Source: CAWDCV01 sp963728125
Lineage (GTDB): Bacteria; Actinomycetota; Actinomycetes; CAWDCV01
Length of the DNA stretch: 64,000 bases
Assembly: GCA_963728125.1 (NCBI GenBank)
Contig: CAVSIZ010000001.1
Location: forward strand, 372,001 to 436,000
Direction: 5' to 3'
Made by a program: the position numbers and the translations under genes. The notes below the pieces were generated by a model. The model had not been told where the DNA came from. It ran no database searches and saw only the letters and a program-made list of their open reading frames with translations. This document shows positions 49,597 to 59,150 of the stretch, one piece after another; position 1 is the stretch's first letter; each line of letters begins with the position of its first letter.

Positions 49597-50220
49597 TCAG
49601 GACGGCGGGGACAGCAGGCTCGATCGCCGGGCGATATCGAGGGATCCGGGTGCAAGCCCGAGTCGGGATTCGGTGGCTGCATCGATCGCTGCCTGCGCTG
49701 TGCGCATTGACACGTCACCGACCGCAAAGACTTGAACGGCGAAGCCGTCGGAGACTGCCGTGAGCAGGCGTGCATCACCGGCCGGATCGTCGCTGGCCGC
49801 GACGCCGGCGTCGACCGCGCGGCGGATGATCGCCGTGAGATGACCGGTGCATGCGTCGGTGTGCCGCAGGAGGGCCGCTGCCAGTTCGGGGTTGCGCGGC
49901 GCTTCGGACCAGGCGTCGATCCAGACCATGTAATGCTCACGCGGGAGGAGCTCGAGCCAGCCGGCCAACGCCGCGACGACGTCCGGAGCGCCGGCAACGG
50001 CCGCGCTGCTGTCCATCTCGTCCGTGACCGCGGCCTCGAAGGCGGCGGCGACCAGCGCTTCGCGGGTCGGGAAGTAGTGGCGCAGCAGCCCGTGGACAAC
50101 CCCCACCTCCGCGGCGACGTCGCGCAGCGTGACGGATGCAAAGCCACGTTGTGCGACCAGCCGCTGCGTCGCAGCCAGGATCTCGGCGCGGCGCTCCTGC
50201 GGGGGTTTCCTCGTCGGCAT
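49597..50220 (-). CDS. TetR family regulator
   Basis: A 207-residue TetR with HTH ILAATQRLVAQRGFASVTLRDVAAEVGVVHGLLRHYFPTREALVAAAFE near residues 14-62. The ligand domain has LAGWLELLPREHYMVWIDAWSEAPRNPELAA, of the BetI/AcrR type. It converges with the TetR gene at 48997, 9 nt apart, and diverges from an MFS pump with a perfect operator between. Confidence 0.9.
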   Translation of the reverse strand: MPTRKPPQERRAEILAATQRLVAQRGFASVTLRDVAAEVGVVHGLLRHYFPTREALVAAAFEAAVTDEMDSSAAVAGAPDVVAALAGWLELLPREHYMVWIDAWSEAPRNPELAAALLRHTDACTGHLTAIIRRAVDAGVAASDDPAGDARLLTAVSDGFAVQVFAVGDVSMRTAQAAIDAATESRLGLAPGSLDIARRSSLLSPPS

Positions 50221-50234
50221 CGGCTCCAGGTTAT

Positions 50235-50256
50235 GTGTTGTCCAGATGGACAACAC
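50235..50256. promoter_or_regulatory. Probable TetR operator: perfect 10-bp palindrome
   Basis: GTGTTGTCCA and TGGACAACAC flank a GA centre, giving a perfect 22-nt palindrome between a TetR gene and the MFS pump it faces. A further half site (TTGTTGTCCA, 50267-50276) occurs right at the MFS start codon. Both features fit a TetR dimer site controlling the pump and the regulator itself. Confidence 0.85.
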
Positions 50257-50275
50257 CAGGCTAAGCTTGTTGTCC

Positions 50276-51505
50276 ATGCGGATAATACCTGGTCTTGGGT
50301 CATCGCTGACGACGCCACGCGGTGCCTGGGTCGGGATGCTGCTGGTGTCCTCAGGCGCCATGGCGCTGTTCCCGCTGCTACCGGCGTTGCAGAACTCCCT
50401 CGACATTCCGACGTCGGCGATCGGAGCCATCGCGGCAGCGGGATTCGCCGGAGCCCTGATCGCCGAGCTCGGGCTCGCGTCGTACGCCGATCGAGGCAGG
50501 GCGCGAGTCATGGGTGTCCTCGGCGTGGCACTGGTGGCTGCGTCGCTCGTCGGATCGGCGTTCGCCACCCAGGCCTGGCATCTCGCGGTCGGCCGTGGCA
50601 TCGGCGGAGTCGGCGTCGGCATGTTCACGGCCGCGGCGACCGCGCTGCTGGTCCGTTCCGATCCAGCTCGTTCGGGTGAGCTGCTCGGGCGTCTGTCCGC
50701 GGCTGAGCTCCTCGGAGTCGCGCTCGGTCCGATGGCGGCAGCGTTGCTGCTGGAGGTAGCCGCGCCCGGGCCGATCCTGGCCGGCGTCGGCGTCGTCGTC
50801 CTCGTTGCCGTTCCTGTGGTGCTGGCGACGTTCGTCGAGCATCGACCTCAGGCTGGCGTCCTGAAGCATCAACCGCCGCGGGTCGCCTTCGACCTCCTGG
50901 TCTCGGGACGCGTGGCAGGGATCGTCTTGCTGTTCTCGGCAATCTGGCTCACGACCGGCGCGTACGACGGCATCTGGCCACGGTTCATGGACGACATCGG
51001 AGCCGAACCCGCCCTGACCGCAGCCAGCTACGCCGTCTTCGCGCTGCCCTACGTGCTCGTCGCCGGCGCGGCAGGTCGGTTCGCCGATCGTCGCGGCGGG
51101 GTTCGTGCGTTCGTCCTCGGGGCAGCGATACAGATCCCGATCGTGGCGCTCTACGGCATCATCGTCGATCCCTGGGTCGCGACCGGTGTCGCGCTATTGG
51201 AGTCCTCCGGCCAGGCCTTTGCGATCATCGGAGCCGCGGCAGCGCTGGCCCACACCGTCGACCCTGCACGGGCAGGAGGATCTCAAGGCCTGATGCGCGC
51301 GGCCGGGCTGATTGCGGCCACCGTCGCTGCCGCCGCCTCGGGTGCGGTCTATCAGTGGGGCGGACCGATCGTTCTCTTCGTCGGGACCGCAGCCGCCGTC
51401 GTGCTGGTCGCAGCAATCGGACTTGCCTGCATACGTTCGTCGAGCCGCCTGTCGGAATCGAACCGACGACCTACGCATTACGAGTGCGTCGCTCTGGCCG
51501 ACTGA
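50276..51505 (+). CDS. MFS efflux transporter, C-terminus read through into antisense of tRNA-Thr
   Basis: A 409-residue MFS protein with 12 TM helices: MLLVSSGAMALFPLLPAL, AAAGFAGALIAELGLASYADRGRARVMGVLG, VGRGIGGVGVGMFTAAATALLVRSDP. It is probably a drug/metabolite exporter controlled by the divergent TetR. The last 20 or so codons (LSESNRRPTHYECVALAD) are antisense to tRNA-Thr and use a TGA inside it; the natural stop seems to have been lost by a deletion that joined the gene to the tRNA. The last TM helix is complete, so the protein may still work. Confidence 0.88.
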   Translation: MRIIPGLGSSLTTPRGAWVGMLLVSSGAMALFPLLPALQNSLDIPTSAIGAIAAAGFAGALIAELGLASYADRGRARVMGVLGVALVAASLVGSAFATQAWHLAVGRGIGGVGVGMFTAAATALLVRSDPARSGELLGRLSAAELLGVALGPMAAALLLEVAAPGPILAGVGVVVLVAVPVVLATFVEHRPQAGVLKHQPPRVAFDLLVSGRVAGIVLLFSAIWLTTGAYDGIWPRFMDDIGAEPALTAASYAVFALPYVLVAGAAGRFADRRGGVRAFVLGAAIQIPIVALYGIIVDPWVATGVALLESSGQAFAIIGAAAALAHTVDPARAGGSQGLMRAAGLIAATVAAAASGAVYQWGGPIVLFVGTAAAVVLVAAIGLACIRSSSRLSESNRRPTHYECVALAD

Positions 51506-51516
51506 GCTAAGGCGGC
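51443..51516 (-). tRNA. tRNA-Thr (anticodon CGU)
   Basis: The cloverleaf folds cleanly. Acceptor arms GCCGCCT/AGGCGGC, D arm GCTC...GAGC, anticodon stem ACGCA/TGCGT with loop CTCGTAA (anticodon CGT), T arm GTCGG/CCGAC with loop TTCGATT. The 3' CCA is not encoded. It reads ACG codons. Genes near tRNAs are common integration targets, but no integrase is seen. Confidence 0.97.
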
Positions 51517-51570
51517 GTGCACCGCGATGCGGCGCGACGGTCAAGGATACAGACGCCGGGACGAGCGAGC

Positions 51571-54148
51571 TCAGTCGTTACGCAGGCCGAGATCGAGTGC
51601 GTCGAGGGAGTCCATCGCCGCTCCCCGCTCGTGCTCCTCGGCGTACGGACCGTCGCCCAGCACCATCGCAATCCCCTGGCGCAGCTGGTCGCAAAGCGGC
51701 GCCATGAGCGGCCACACCGCGAGCCCCTCGATGCGGCGGATGCGGTCCGCAGCACCCACGAGCTGGGCGGCAATGTTGATTCGACCGGAGGCGAGCGCGA
51801 CGCCAGCAAGACCGTCGAGGCAGTACGCGAGACCCTCCTGATCGCGCACCTGCCGATGCAGTTCGGCGGCCGCGGTCAACCGTGAACGCGCCAGCATGAC
51901 GTCGCCGGCGAGCATCGCGTCGAGCGCGAGCTGGTCGAGCGACTGGGCACGCATGTAGTGGTCGTCGATGCGTTCGGCCCAGCTGCAGCGCTTCCTCGTG
52001 CATGGCGGTTCCGCGGGGAACATCGCCTTCGAGCAGGGCGAGATCTCCGAGCGGAGTCAGCGCCAACGCGATGCTCCAGCCGTCCTCCACCCTGCGGAAG
52101 AGGGCCAGCGCCTCCTCGAGCATCGCCCGCATCTGTGCGGCATCGTCCTGTGGCAGCGTGATGGCCAGGCTGAACAGGCTCTGCGCCCGCACCCAGTCGT
52201 CGTCGAGCTTCTTCGCGTCGTCAGCGGCAGCTTGCAGCATGGGTACGGCTTCCTGCGTACGTCCCAGGGCGATACGGATGGTGCCGCGCGTCCAGAGCAG
52301 CAGTGTGGCAAGTCGCGGGGACAGCCGCGCGGATGAGGGCAGTGTCGACGTGCGATCGGCGATGTCGAGCATCTCGCGCAGCAAGCCGTGCCGCCACCAG
52401 TATCGGTACGCAGGAGCAGCGATCGACAGCACGAGCTCCGCATCGTCCTGTTCCACGGCCCATCGCAGGACGGCACGGATGCTGTCGAGCTCGGCATCCA
52501 TCCGCTCGCTTGCCCGGCGCCGCTCGTCCCCGTCGGCGCTGTCCGCGAAGCTGCGTACGACTTCGCACACGTAGCCGGACAACCGCCGCATCGCGTCGTC
52601 GTACTCGCCGGCTTGCCGCAACTGTTCGACGGCGTAGTCGCGCACCGTCTCGAGCATGCGAAAGCGCGGCTCACCGTAGGGGCGATCGTCCGCGGTCACC
52701 AGGCTGTGCTCGACCAGAAACGACAGGGTCTCCAACACGTCGAAGGCGGTGTCGCCGCGGCACATCGCCTCCGCGCCATCGAGAGACCAGCCGCCGACGA
52801 AGACAGCGAGTCGCGACATCAGTGCACGTTCCGGTCCGTCGAGAAGGTCGAAGCTCCATGCGATGGTGCGACGCAGCGTCTGTTGCCGCGTCGGAGCGTC
52901 GACGTCGTGCGAGCTCAGGTCAAGCGGTCGATCGAGTCGTTGCAGCAATGCCCGCGCCGACAGCAACCGGACGCGCGCTGCAGCGAGCTCGAGTGCCAGC
53001 GGGATGCCCTCGAGACGGCGCACGATGTCGGCAACGTCCTGCGCGTTGTCATCGGTGATCGTGAAGTCGGGCCGAGCCTGTCGAGCCCGATTCACGAAGA
53101 CCTGGACTGCTGGAAACGACGCCACGGCTGCCGCATTCGCGTCCAGATCGAGCGGAGTCAGCAGTGGCGACAGCGTCACCTCGTGCTCCCCACGAACGCG
53201 CAGCACGCGGCGGCTCGTCACCAGCGCTCGCACACCCGGCGCCGACGTCAGCAGTCGAACGACCTCACGCGCGGCCGCCGACACCTGCTCGAAGTTGTCG
53301 AGCACCAGCAACATCGGTTGATTCGCGAGCCGATCGGCCAGCACGTAGAGGGCTGCGCGGGTGCCCTCGAGGCGTATCTCCAGCGCCGCTGCGATGATCG
53401 ACGGTACGAGCGCAGCATCCTGCACCGACGACAGGTCGACGAAGCAGACCTCGCCTGGATCGGCCACCTGACCAGCTGCTTCGAGGGCGAGCCGCGTCTT
53501 GCCTATCCCTCCCGGGCCGGTGATGGTCACCAGCCGCGTCTCTGGGCGGCGCAGCAGGCCAAGCACCTCGCCGAGCTCGGCCTCGCGACCGAGCAGCGGC
53601 GTCAGTGGGACAGGCAGCGGCTCGGGATGCAGCGCTGTGGACGCGGACCTGGTCGCGGCGAAGCGCTCGGTGAGGAGAACGGCGAGGTCGTCGGCGATCC
53701 GCTCTTCGAGCTCAGTGGCATCCGCATACGGCGTCGTGGACGCCCCCGCATGTGCCCAGATGTCCTCGATCATCGTCATGAGTCGTGGCTCTCGATCCGG
53801 GGCCGGCGCCTTGACGTACATCAGCCTCGGCATGCTGCCCGAGAGTCGGTATTCGTCCTCGAGACCTGAAATGTCGCTCTCAGGTGCAACCCATCCGTAC
53901 CGATCGCCGTAGATACCTATGAAGACGTCGCTTTGCGCGAGGTACGAGCGGTAGAGCTGGCGCGGTGGATGCGGTCGGGCACCCAGCTCGAACATCACCG
54001 GAGTCAGCCGTAGTCGCTTGATCGCCGCACGAGCGGCGAGGCGTTCGGGGGCCAGCTCCTCGAGGGTCGAAGAAACGAATACCCGGACGCGTTGGTCGTG
54101 GGTCAAGATGTCGGGCGGCAGATCGAGCGTGGACGAGTCTTGCGTCAT
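51571..54148 (-). CDS. STAND-type regulator: DUF4062 + NB-ARC ATPase + TPR-like repeats, apparent +1 frameshift
   Basis: About 858 residues if corrected. Residues 20-110 are DUF4062 (RVRVFVSSTLEELAPERLAA; LYRSYLAQSDVFIGIYGDRYGW), a predicted TIR-/nucleoside-hydrolase-like fold. The NB-ARC has Walker A VTITGPGGIGKTRLALEAA near 232, Walker B LLVLDNFEQV, and GIPLALELAAARVRLL, followed by AfsR/LuxR-type ARC and helical repeats. One extra base in the CCC (plus strand) at 51978-51980 shifts the last 136 residues; corrected, LQLAERIDDHYMRAQSLDQL continues. The protein could be a transcription-related or a defence/cell-death sensor. ATG has a GGAGGGA site. Confidence 0.85.
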
Positions 54149-54240
54149 CGTCCCTCCGATATCGACTGATCGGCCGCGGTGGGTCGCCAACGGCGCGATC
54201 ATGGCTAGCGTATGGCTGTTGAGAGGCGAGCGAGGCAGAC

Positions 54241-55101
54241 GTGAATACCGCACCTGACACCACTACGACACATCGTGGTCTCTTGCCCTTGACGAGAGCC
54301 ACGCTGTTTGCGTTTGCGCTCCTCACGTTTCTCGCCCTGATTGTGCTTTTTGTCTTCTCTGCGCAGACGGAGAACTACTTCGCCTGGACGATCCAACCCC
54401 CGGTGACGGCGGCCTTCCTCGGCGCCGCGTACGGCGGTGGCTGCGTCCTCGTGGCCCTGTCGATTCGTACCGGCGCCTGGATCAACGCGCGGCTGCCCCT
54501 GCTGACGATCCTGCTGTTCGCGGTCCTCACGCTGATCGCGACGCTGCTGCACATCGACCGCTTCCACTTCTCCGCACCGGGTGCGATCGCGCAGTTCGCG
54601 GCGTGGTTCTGGCTGATCATCTACATCGCGGTTCCCATTGCGCTCGCCGTCGTTCTGGTCGCCCAGGAGCGGATGCCGGGCGGTCATCCGCCGCGGCGGC
54701 TCCCGCTGCCCCGATGGGTCGCCGCCCTGCTCCTGGTCCAGGGCAGCATCCTGCTCATCGCCGGCGTGGTGCTGTACGTCTGGCCGACCACGGAGAACTC
54801 CACCTGGCCGTGGCAGCTGACCCCGCTCACGGCCCGTGCGACCGGAGCGTGGCTGATCTCGTTCGGTGCGGCGGCCCTGCTGGCGCTGCGCGAGAACTGC
54901 ATGATCCGCCTGCAAATCTCCTCCCTCGCGTACGGCGTCTTCGGGCTGCTCGAGCTGATCGCAGCACTGCGATTCGCCGGCGATCTGCGCTGGGACGAGC
55001 CCGCAGCCTGGCTCTTCGTGATCATCGCGACGTCGATTGCCCTGACGGGTGGCTACGGCTGGTTCGCCGCCCGCCGCTATCTCGCGGAGCACGCTTCGTA
55101 G
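54241..55101 (+). CDS. Hypothetical polytopic membrane protein
   Basis: A 286-residue protein with about eight TM helices (LFAFALLTFLALIVLFVFS; FWLIIYIAVPIALAVVLVA; AALLLVQGSILLIAGVVLYVW; FVIIATSIALTGGYGWFAA). No family is recognised. It is divergent from the DUF4062 STAND gene, 92 nt apart, and 1 nt before the PLP decarboxylase gene, which suggests co-transcription with the latter. GTG start. Confidence 0.75.
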   Translation: MNTAPDTTTTHRGLLPLTRATLFAFALLTFLALIVLFVFSAQTENYFAWTIQPPVTAAFLGAAYGGGCVLVALSIRTGAWINARLPLLTILLFAVLTLIATLLHIDRFHFSAPGAIAQFAAWFWLIIYIAVPIALAVVLVAQERMPGGHPPRRLPLPRWVAALLLVQGSILLIAGVVLYVWPTTENSTWPWQLTPLTARATGAWLISFGAAALLALRENCMIRLQISSLAYGVFGLLELIAALRFAGDLRWDEPAAWLFVIIATSIALTGGYGWFAARRYLAEHAS

Positions 55102-55102
55102 C

Positions 55103-56542
55103 ATGCCGGCCGTGACAGATCCGAGGCTCGATCGCGACGCGCTGGCCCCAGCCCTTCGCTTGGTCGCCGACGAGGCGACGCGCTACCTCACCGCGATCGA
55201 CGAGGCCGCGGTGGGGCCGCCGAACGAGGCCGGGTCGAGCGCGGGCATGGCCGGCGGCCTGCCCGAGCAGGGATCGGGAACGCTTCCCGCGCTGCGCCTC
55301 TTGATCGACGCAGCCGACGCTGAGGCGACGCGGTCGGCCGGCCCGCGCTTCTTTCACTTCGTCATGGGAGGCGGCACCCCGGCGGCGCTGGGCGCCGACT
55401 GGCTGACCAGTGCACTCGACCAGATCGCATTCAACTGGGTGAGCTCGCCGTTCGCGATGCACATGGAGCAGGTCGCGGTGGGGTGGCTCGCGGACCTCTT
55501 TGGGCTGCCCAATACGTGGAGCGGCGTCCTGACGACGGGAGCAACGAGCGCGAACTTCACCGGTCTCGCAGCTGCGCGCCGCTGGTGGGGTCTGCAGCAC
55601 GGCGTCGACGTCGAGCAGGACGGAATGTCAGCCCTCCCGGCGGTGCCCGTTCTCGCGAGCGGCATCGCGCACGTCAGTGCCATCAAGGCGCTGGCGATGC
55701 TCGGCATTGGCCGACGCCAGGTGCGCACGCTCGCCGCCGATGGCACGGGCCGACTTGATATCGACGCGATGGAAGCCGAGTTGCGCAAGCAGGACGGCGC
55801 GCCGGCGATCCTGCTCGCGACTGCCGGCGAGCCGAATGCCGGCGCCTTCGACCCGATCGATCAAATGGCGGATCTGGCTCGGACGTACAGCGCCTGGCTG
55901 CACGTGGATGGCGCGTTCGGTGTGTTCGCCGCCGTTTCCCCCGCGACTCGGCACCTCGTCCGCGGCCTGGATCGAGCTCATTCCGTCGCCGTCGACGGGC
56001 ACAAGTGGCTGAACGTCCCGTACGACTGCGGCGCGGCCTTCGTCCACGACCCAGACGTCCATCGCGAGACCTTCACCTCGTCGGCCGCCTATCTGGGTCA
56101 GGCCGAGCGGGATCGCCCCGTCTTCAGCAATCTGGGGCCGGAGATGTCGCGGCGCGCGCGGTCACTGGCGGTGTGGGCGACGCTGCACGCGTACGGCCGC
56201 AGCGGATACCAGGCGATGGTCGAGCGCCACGTTCGGCTGGCGGGGCGACTAGCCGCCCAGGTGGACGCCGACCCCGACCTCCAGCGCCTGGCGGACGTCC
56301 CGCTGAACGTCGTCTGCTTCCGCTACCAACCCTCCAGCGTCGCGGAAAGCGAGCTCGACGACCTCAACCGTCGACTCGGCCAGGCCGTGCTCGATGACGG
56401 TCGAATCTTTTTCGGGACGACGGTCTACGACGGCAAGGTCGCCTTTCGGCCGGCGATCGTCAACTGGCGTACGGAAGAAGCCGACGTCGATCTCATCGTC
56501 CCAATCACCCGCGAACTCGGAGCCCGTCTCCGCCAGGAGTAG
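55103..56542 (+). CDS. PLP-dependent aspartate/aromatic amino-acid decarboxylase family protein
   Basis: A 479-residue group II decarboxylase. GTLPALRLLIDAADAEATRSAGPRFFHFVMGG, ALDQIAFNWVSSPFAMHMEQVAVGWLADLFGLP and TTGATSANFTGLAAAR set the fold, and the PLP lysine is in VDGHKWLNVPYDCGAAF near residue 308. DGAFG supplies the conserved cofactor aspartate. Closest groups include tyrosine/DOPA/tryptophan and glutamate-type decarboxylases; the substrate is not defined. ATG at 55103. Confidence 0.88.
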   Translation: MPAVTDPRLDRDALAPALRLVADEATRYLTAIDEAAVGPPNEAGSSAGMAGGLPEQGSGTLPALRLLIDAADAEATRSAGPRFFHFVMGGGTPAALGADWLTSALDQIAFNWVSSPFAMHMEQVAVGWLADLFGLPNTWSGVLTTGATSANFTGLAAARRWWGLQHGVDVEQDGMSALPAVPVLASGIAHVSAIKALAMLGIGRRQVRTLAADGTGRLDIDAMEAELRKQDGAPAILLATAGEPNAGAFDPIDQMADLARTYSAWLHVDGAFGVFAAVSPATRHLVRGLDRAHSVAVDGHKWLNVPYDCGAAFVHDPDVHRETFTSSAAYLGQAERDRPVFSNLGPEMSRRARSLAVWATLHAYGRSGYQAMVERHVRLAGRLAAQVDADPDLQRLADVPLNVVCFRYQPSSVAESELDDLNRRLGQAVLDDGRIFFGTTVYDGKVAFRPAIVNWRTEEADVDLIVPITRELGARLRQE

Positions 56543-56553
56543 TGCCCGGGCTG

Positions 56554-58077
56554 TCAGGCGCAGGTCGTGCCCTCCGCGGGCGGGGTGCCGTCGAGGAGGA
56601 ATCGATCGACGTTGTCGTCGATACACGCGCTGCCCCGCTTGTAGGCAGTGTGCCCGTCGCCGTCGTACGTGAGCAGCACTCCTGACGAGAGCTGATCAGC
56701 CAGCCGCTGCGACCACGAGTACGGAGTCGCTGGGTCGCGGGTGGTGCCGACGACGAGGATCGGCGGCGCGCCCTCGGCAGTGATGGCCTCGGGCTCGCCT
56801 ATTGGGGCGACTGGCCAAGTAGCGCAGGGCAGTGCACCCCAGGCGATATACGAGCCAAATCGCGGCGACGCTTGCTCCAGAGCGGGTACGGCAGCGCGCG
56901 CAGCGTCCGCACCGCCCTGGGCTGGCCGGTCGATGCAGTTGACGGCGTAGATGGCGTCGTTGGAATTGGACACGAAACGACCGTCTTCTCGGTCGGTGTA
57001 GAGGTCGGCCAGCGCGAGGAAGCCATCGCCGATCCCTGCCAGCCCGAGCTGCAGCACCCGCCGCAGGATCGGCCAGCCGTTGACGTTGTCGTACAGAGGT
57101 GCGATCACACCGATCGAGGCGAGACCCTGGGTGACCTCCCGATCGCCAGAGCTGCCGAGCGGTTCGGAATCGATCTCGGCGAGCAAGGCATCGAACGTCT
57201 CGAGCGCGGTCTCACGGTCGTTGCCGAGCGGGCAGTCGGGTCGGGGCACGCAGTCATCGACGAAGGCGTTCAGCGCCAGCTCGAACCCGGCCGCCTGATC
57301 GGCCAGCAACTGGCCCTCCGTCAGGTCCGGCGCAACGGCACCGTCGAGAACGAGTCGCCCGGCGCGCTCGGGGAACAGCTGGGCGTAGGTCGCGCCGATG
57401 AACGTGCCGTACGACTTGCCCAGGTAGGTGAGCGTCTCGTCGCCGAGTACGGCGCGAAGCACGTCCAGGTCGCGGGCGACGTTCTCGGTCCCGATGTGCG
57501 GCAGCAGCCGCGCCTCGGGACTCGCTGCACACAACTGTGAGAGCCGTTCGGACAGCTCGACGAGGCGCTGCTCCTCCCCGGCGTCGTCGGGTGAGCCGTC
57601 AGCCGCGAGGAACTCGTCGGTCTGCGCGTCGTCCTGGCAGCGCAGCGGGGTACTCTCGCCGACCCCGCGGGGGTCGAAGCCGACCACGTCGTAGCGCTCC
57701 AAGACTGCGGCACCGATCTGATCGGGTGCACCGCGCGCGTAATCGAGGCCGGACCCACCCGGACCTCCCGGGTTGACCAGCAGCGAGCCGATCCGCTGCG
57801 CCGGATCCGCGGCCGGGAGTCGGACCAGGGCGAGCTCGATGGTCTCGCCGCCAGGATCGGCGTAGTCGAGGGGAACCGCGACACGCGCGCACTCGAACCC
57901 GTCCTCGCAATCCGACCATTTCGGTTGCTGGGCGTAGAACGTCTCGAGCCCGTCGGTCGCACTGGCGCTGGCTGTCGGCCCCGGCGATGCCATGTTGTCA
58001 GCCGAGGGCGAGTCTCCCGTGGTGCAACCGACGAGCGTGAGGGCAATGACGCAGACCACGAGGGCGAAACGACGCAC
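56554..58077 (-). CDS. Lipid-anchored alpha/beta hydrolase with TAP-like C-terminal domain
   Basis: A 507-residue serine hydrolase. The signal peptide ends at the lipobox cysteine in LTLVGC. YGTFIGATYAQLFPERAGRLVLDG with the nucleophile serine in GKSYG (about residue 218) gives the hydrolase core; GSLLVNPGGPGGSGLDYARG is the oxyanion region; TAP-like C-domain ILVVGTTRDPATPYSWSQRLADQ, DGDGHTAY closes the triad. Family members are tripeptidyl aminopeptidases (SlpD/E) and mycobacterial Hip1/CaeA, which act outside the membrane. GTG start. Confidence 0.9.
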   Translation of the reverse strand: MRRFALVVCVIALTLVGCTTGDSPSADNMASPGPTASASATDGLETFYAQQPKWSDCEDGFECARVAVPLDYADPGGETIELALVRLPAADPAQRIGSLLVNPGGPGGSGLDYARGAPDQIGAAVLERYDVVGFDPRGVGESTPLRCQDDAQTDEFLAADGSPDDAGEEQRLVELSERLSQLCAASPEARLLPHIGTENVARDLDVLRAVLGDETLTYLGKSYGTFIGATYAQLFPERAGRLVLDGAVAPDLTEGQLLADQAAGFELALNAFVDDCVPRPDCPLGNDRETALETFDALLAEIDSEPLGSSGDREVTQGLASIGVIAPLYDNVNGWPILRRVLQLGLAGIGDGFLALADLYTDREDGRFVSNSNDAIYAVNCIDRPAQGGADAARAAVPALEQASPRFGSYIAWGALPCATWPVAPIGEPEAITAEGAPPILVVGTTRDPATPYSWSQRLADQLSSGVLLTYDGDGHTAYKRGSACIDDNVDRFLLDGTPPAEGTTCA

Positions 58078-58123
58078 TGCCCCATCCTGCCGCGCCACTG
58101 CGTCCCACCTCACGCGGCCGTGC

Positions 58124-59138
58124 TCAGAGGGTGACGAAGAACGCAACAATCACCACCGTGACGAGGAGCGTCGAGATCCACGCGGCGCGCGAACTCACTG
58201 TTGTCGGTTCGGCCTCGATCTCGTCGACGGTTTCTCGGATAGCCCGCCGCCGCTCGTCGAGCGTCATGGCTCGCAGACGGCGGAACTCTCCGTCGGCGAC
58301 GACAAGAGTGCCGGCGCCGACACCGGAGTACAGGCTCAACGACGAGGCGACACGGCCCAGCGAGTCCCCTTTGGTGAAGCGTTCAGCCCACGGCTCCGAT
58401 GGTGCCGTTCACGATGCGCAACAGCCAGCGCGCGGTTGCCCGAGGCAAGCCCACTCGCTGACTGCCGTTGTCGAGGCGCACCACCCGGAGACCCAGGAGG
58501 TGCTTGCCGACTGTCAGCCCGCTCCACGCGGTGAGCGGAACCTCGAGCAGGAACCACACCAGGAAAAAGCTGCCGATGATGTTGCCGAGCGATGGCGGTA
58601 CGAAGCGCAGCACGACCACGATCATCAGGACGAGGAGCACGAAGCCGTCAATCAACCGGGCCCTGATGCGGTCCTCGTTGCGCACCTCGCGCAACCCGTG
58701 CACTCCGTATCGAAAGACCGGCAGCAATCCGGTCTCGAAGGAACCGTTCAGCGCTGCCGGATCGCGGGAGCTCAATGACGCCGCACGGGCCACAGCGCAT
58801 CGCGGCAGCGGCAGCGACCCGATCGGATCGCCCGGCGAGCAACTTGCCGGACGGCGATCTCGTCCCTGGTGAACGAGCAGGTGCGGAGCGGACCCGCGCG
58901 CCCTGGTCAGGCTGCCGCGGGATAGCACGACGCCCCACCACACGAGCAGGGCGGTCCCCATCAGGCCCGGCAGCAGCGACCACCACGGAATCTCGAGAAT
59001 GCCCCAAAAGAGGACAAGAACGATCATCCAATAGATGTAGATGAGCACCACGAGGAACAGCCAGACGGCGCTGACCTCAACGAGACGGTCGCGCCGGCGT
59101 ACGACCAGATCGAGTCGGACCATGGCGTGCTCGGACAC
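58124..59138 (-). CDS. RDD family membrane protein, apparent +1 frameshift; small 71-codon frame is its C-terminus
   Basis: The upstream frame encodes an N-terminal TM pair, an RDD unit (DRIRARLIDGFVLLVLMIVVV; LEVPLTAWSGLTVGKHLLGLRVVRLDNG) and stops after LLRIVNGTIGAVG. One base less in the GGG at about 58387-58389 continues into AERFTKGDSLGRVASSLSLYSGVGAGTLVV, which ends in the GTLVV seen at the end of RDD modules, then a C-terminal TM helix (WISTLLVTVVIVAFFV). Length of the whole is 3n+1, supporting a single insertion. The part from 58740 to 58930 shows no similarity and is a low-complexity linker. Function unknown. Confidence 0.6.
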
Positions 59139-59150
59139 GCGCGCCGGCGC

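Noticed and set aside
52388..53869. 493-codon plus-strand frame opposite the STAND gene
   Set aside because: Shadow of the conserved NB-ARC gene; no independent coding features or ribosome site.
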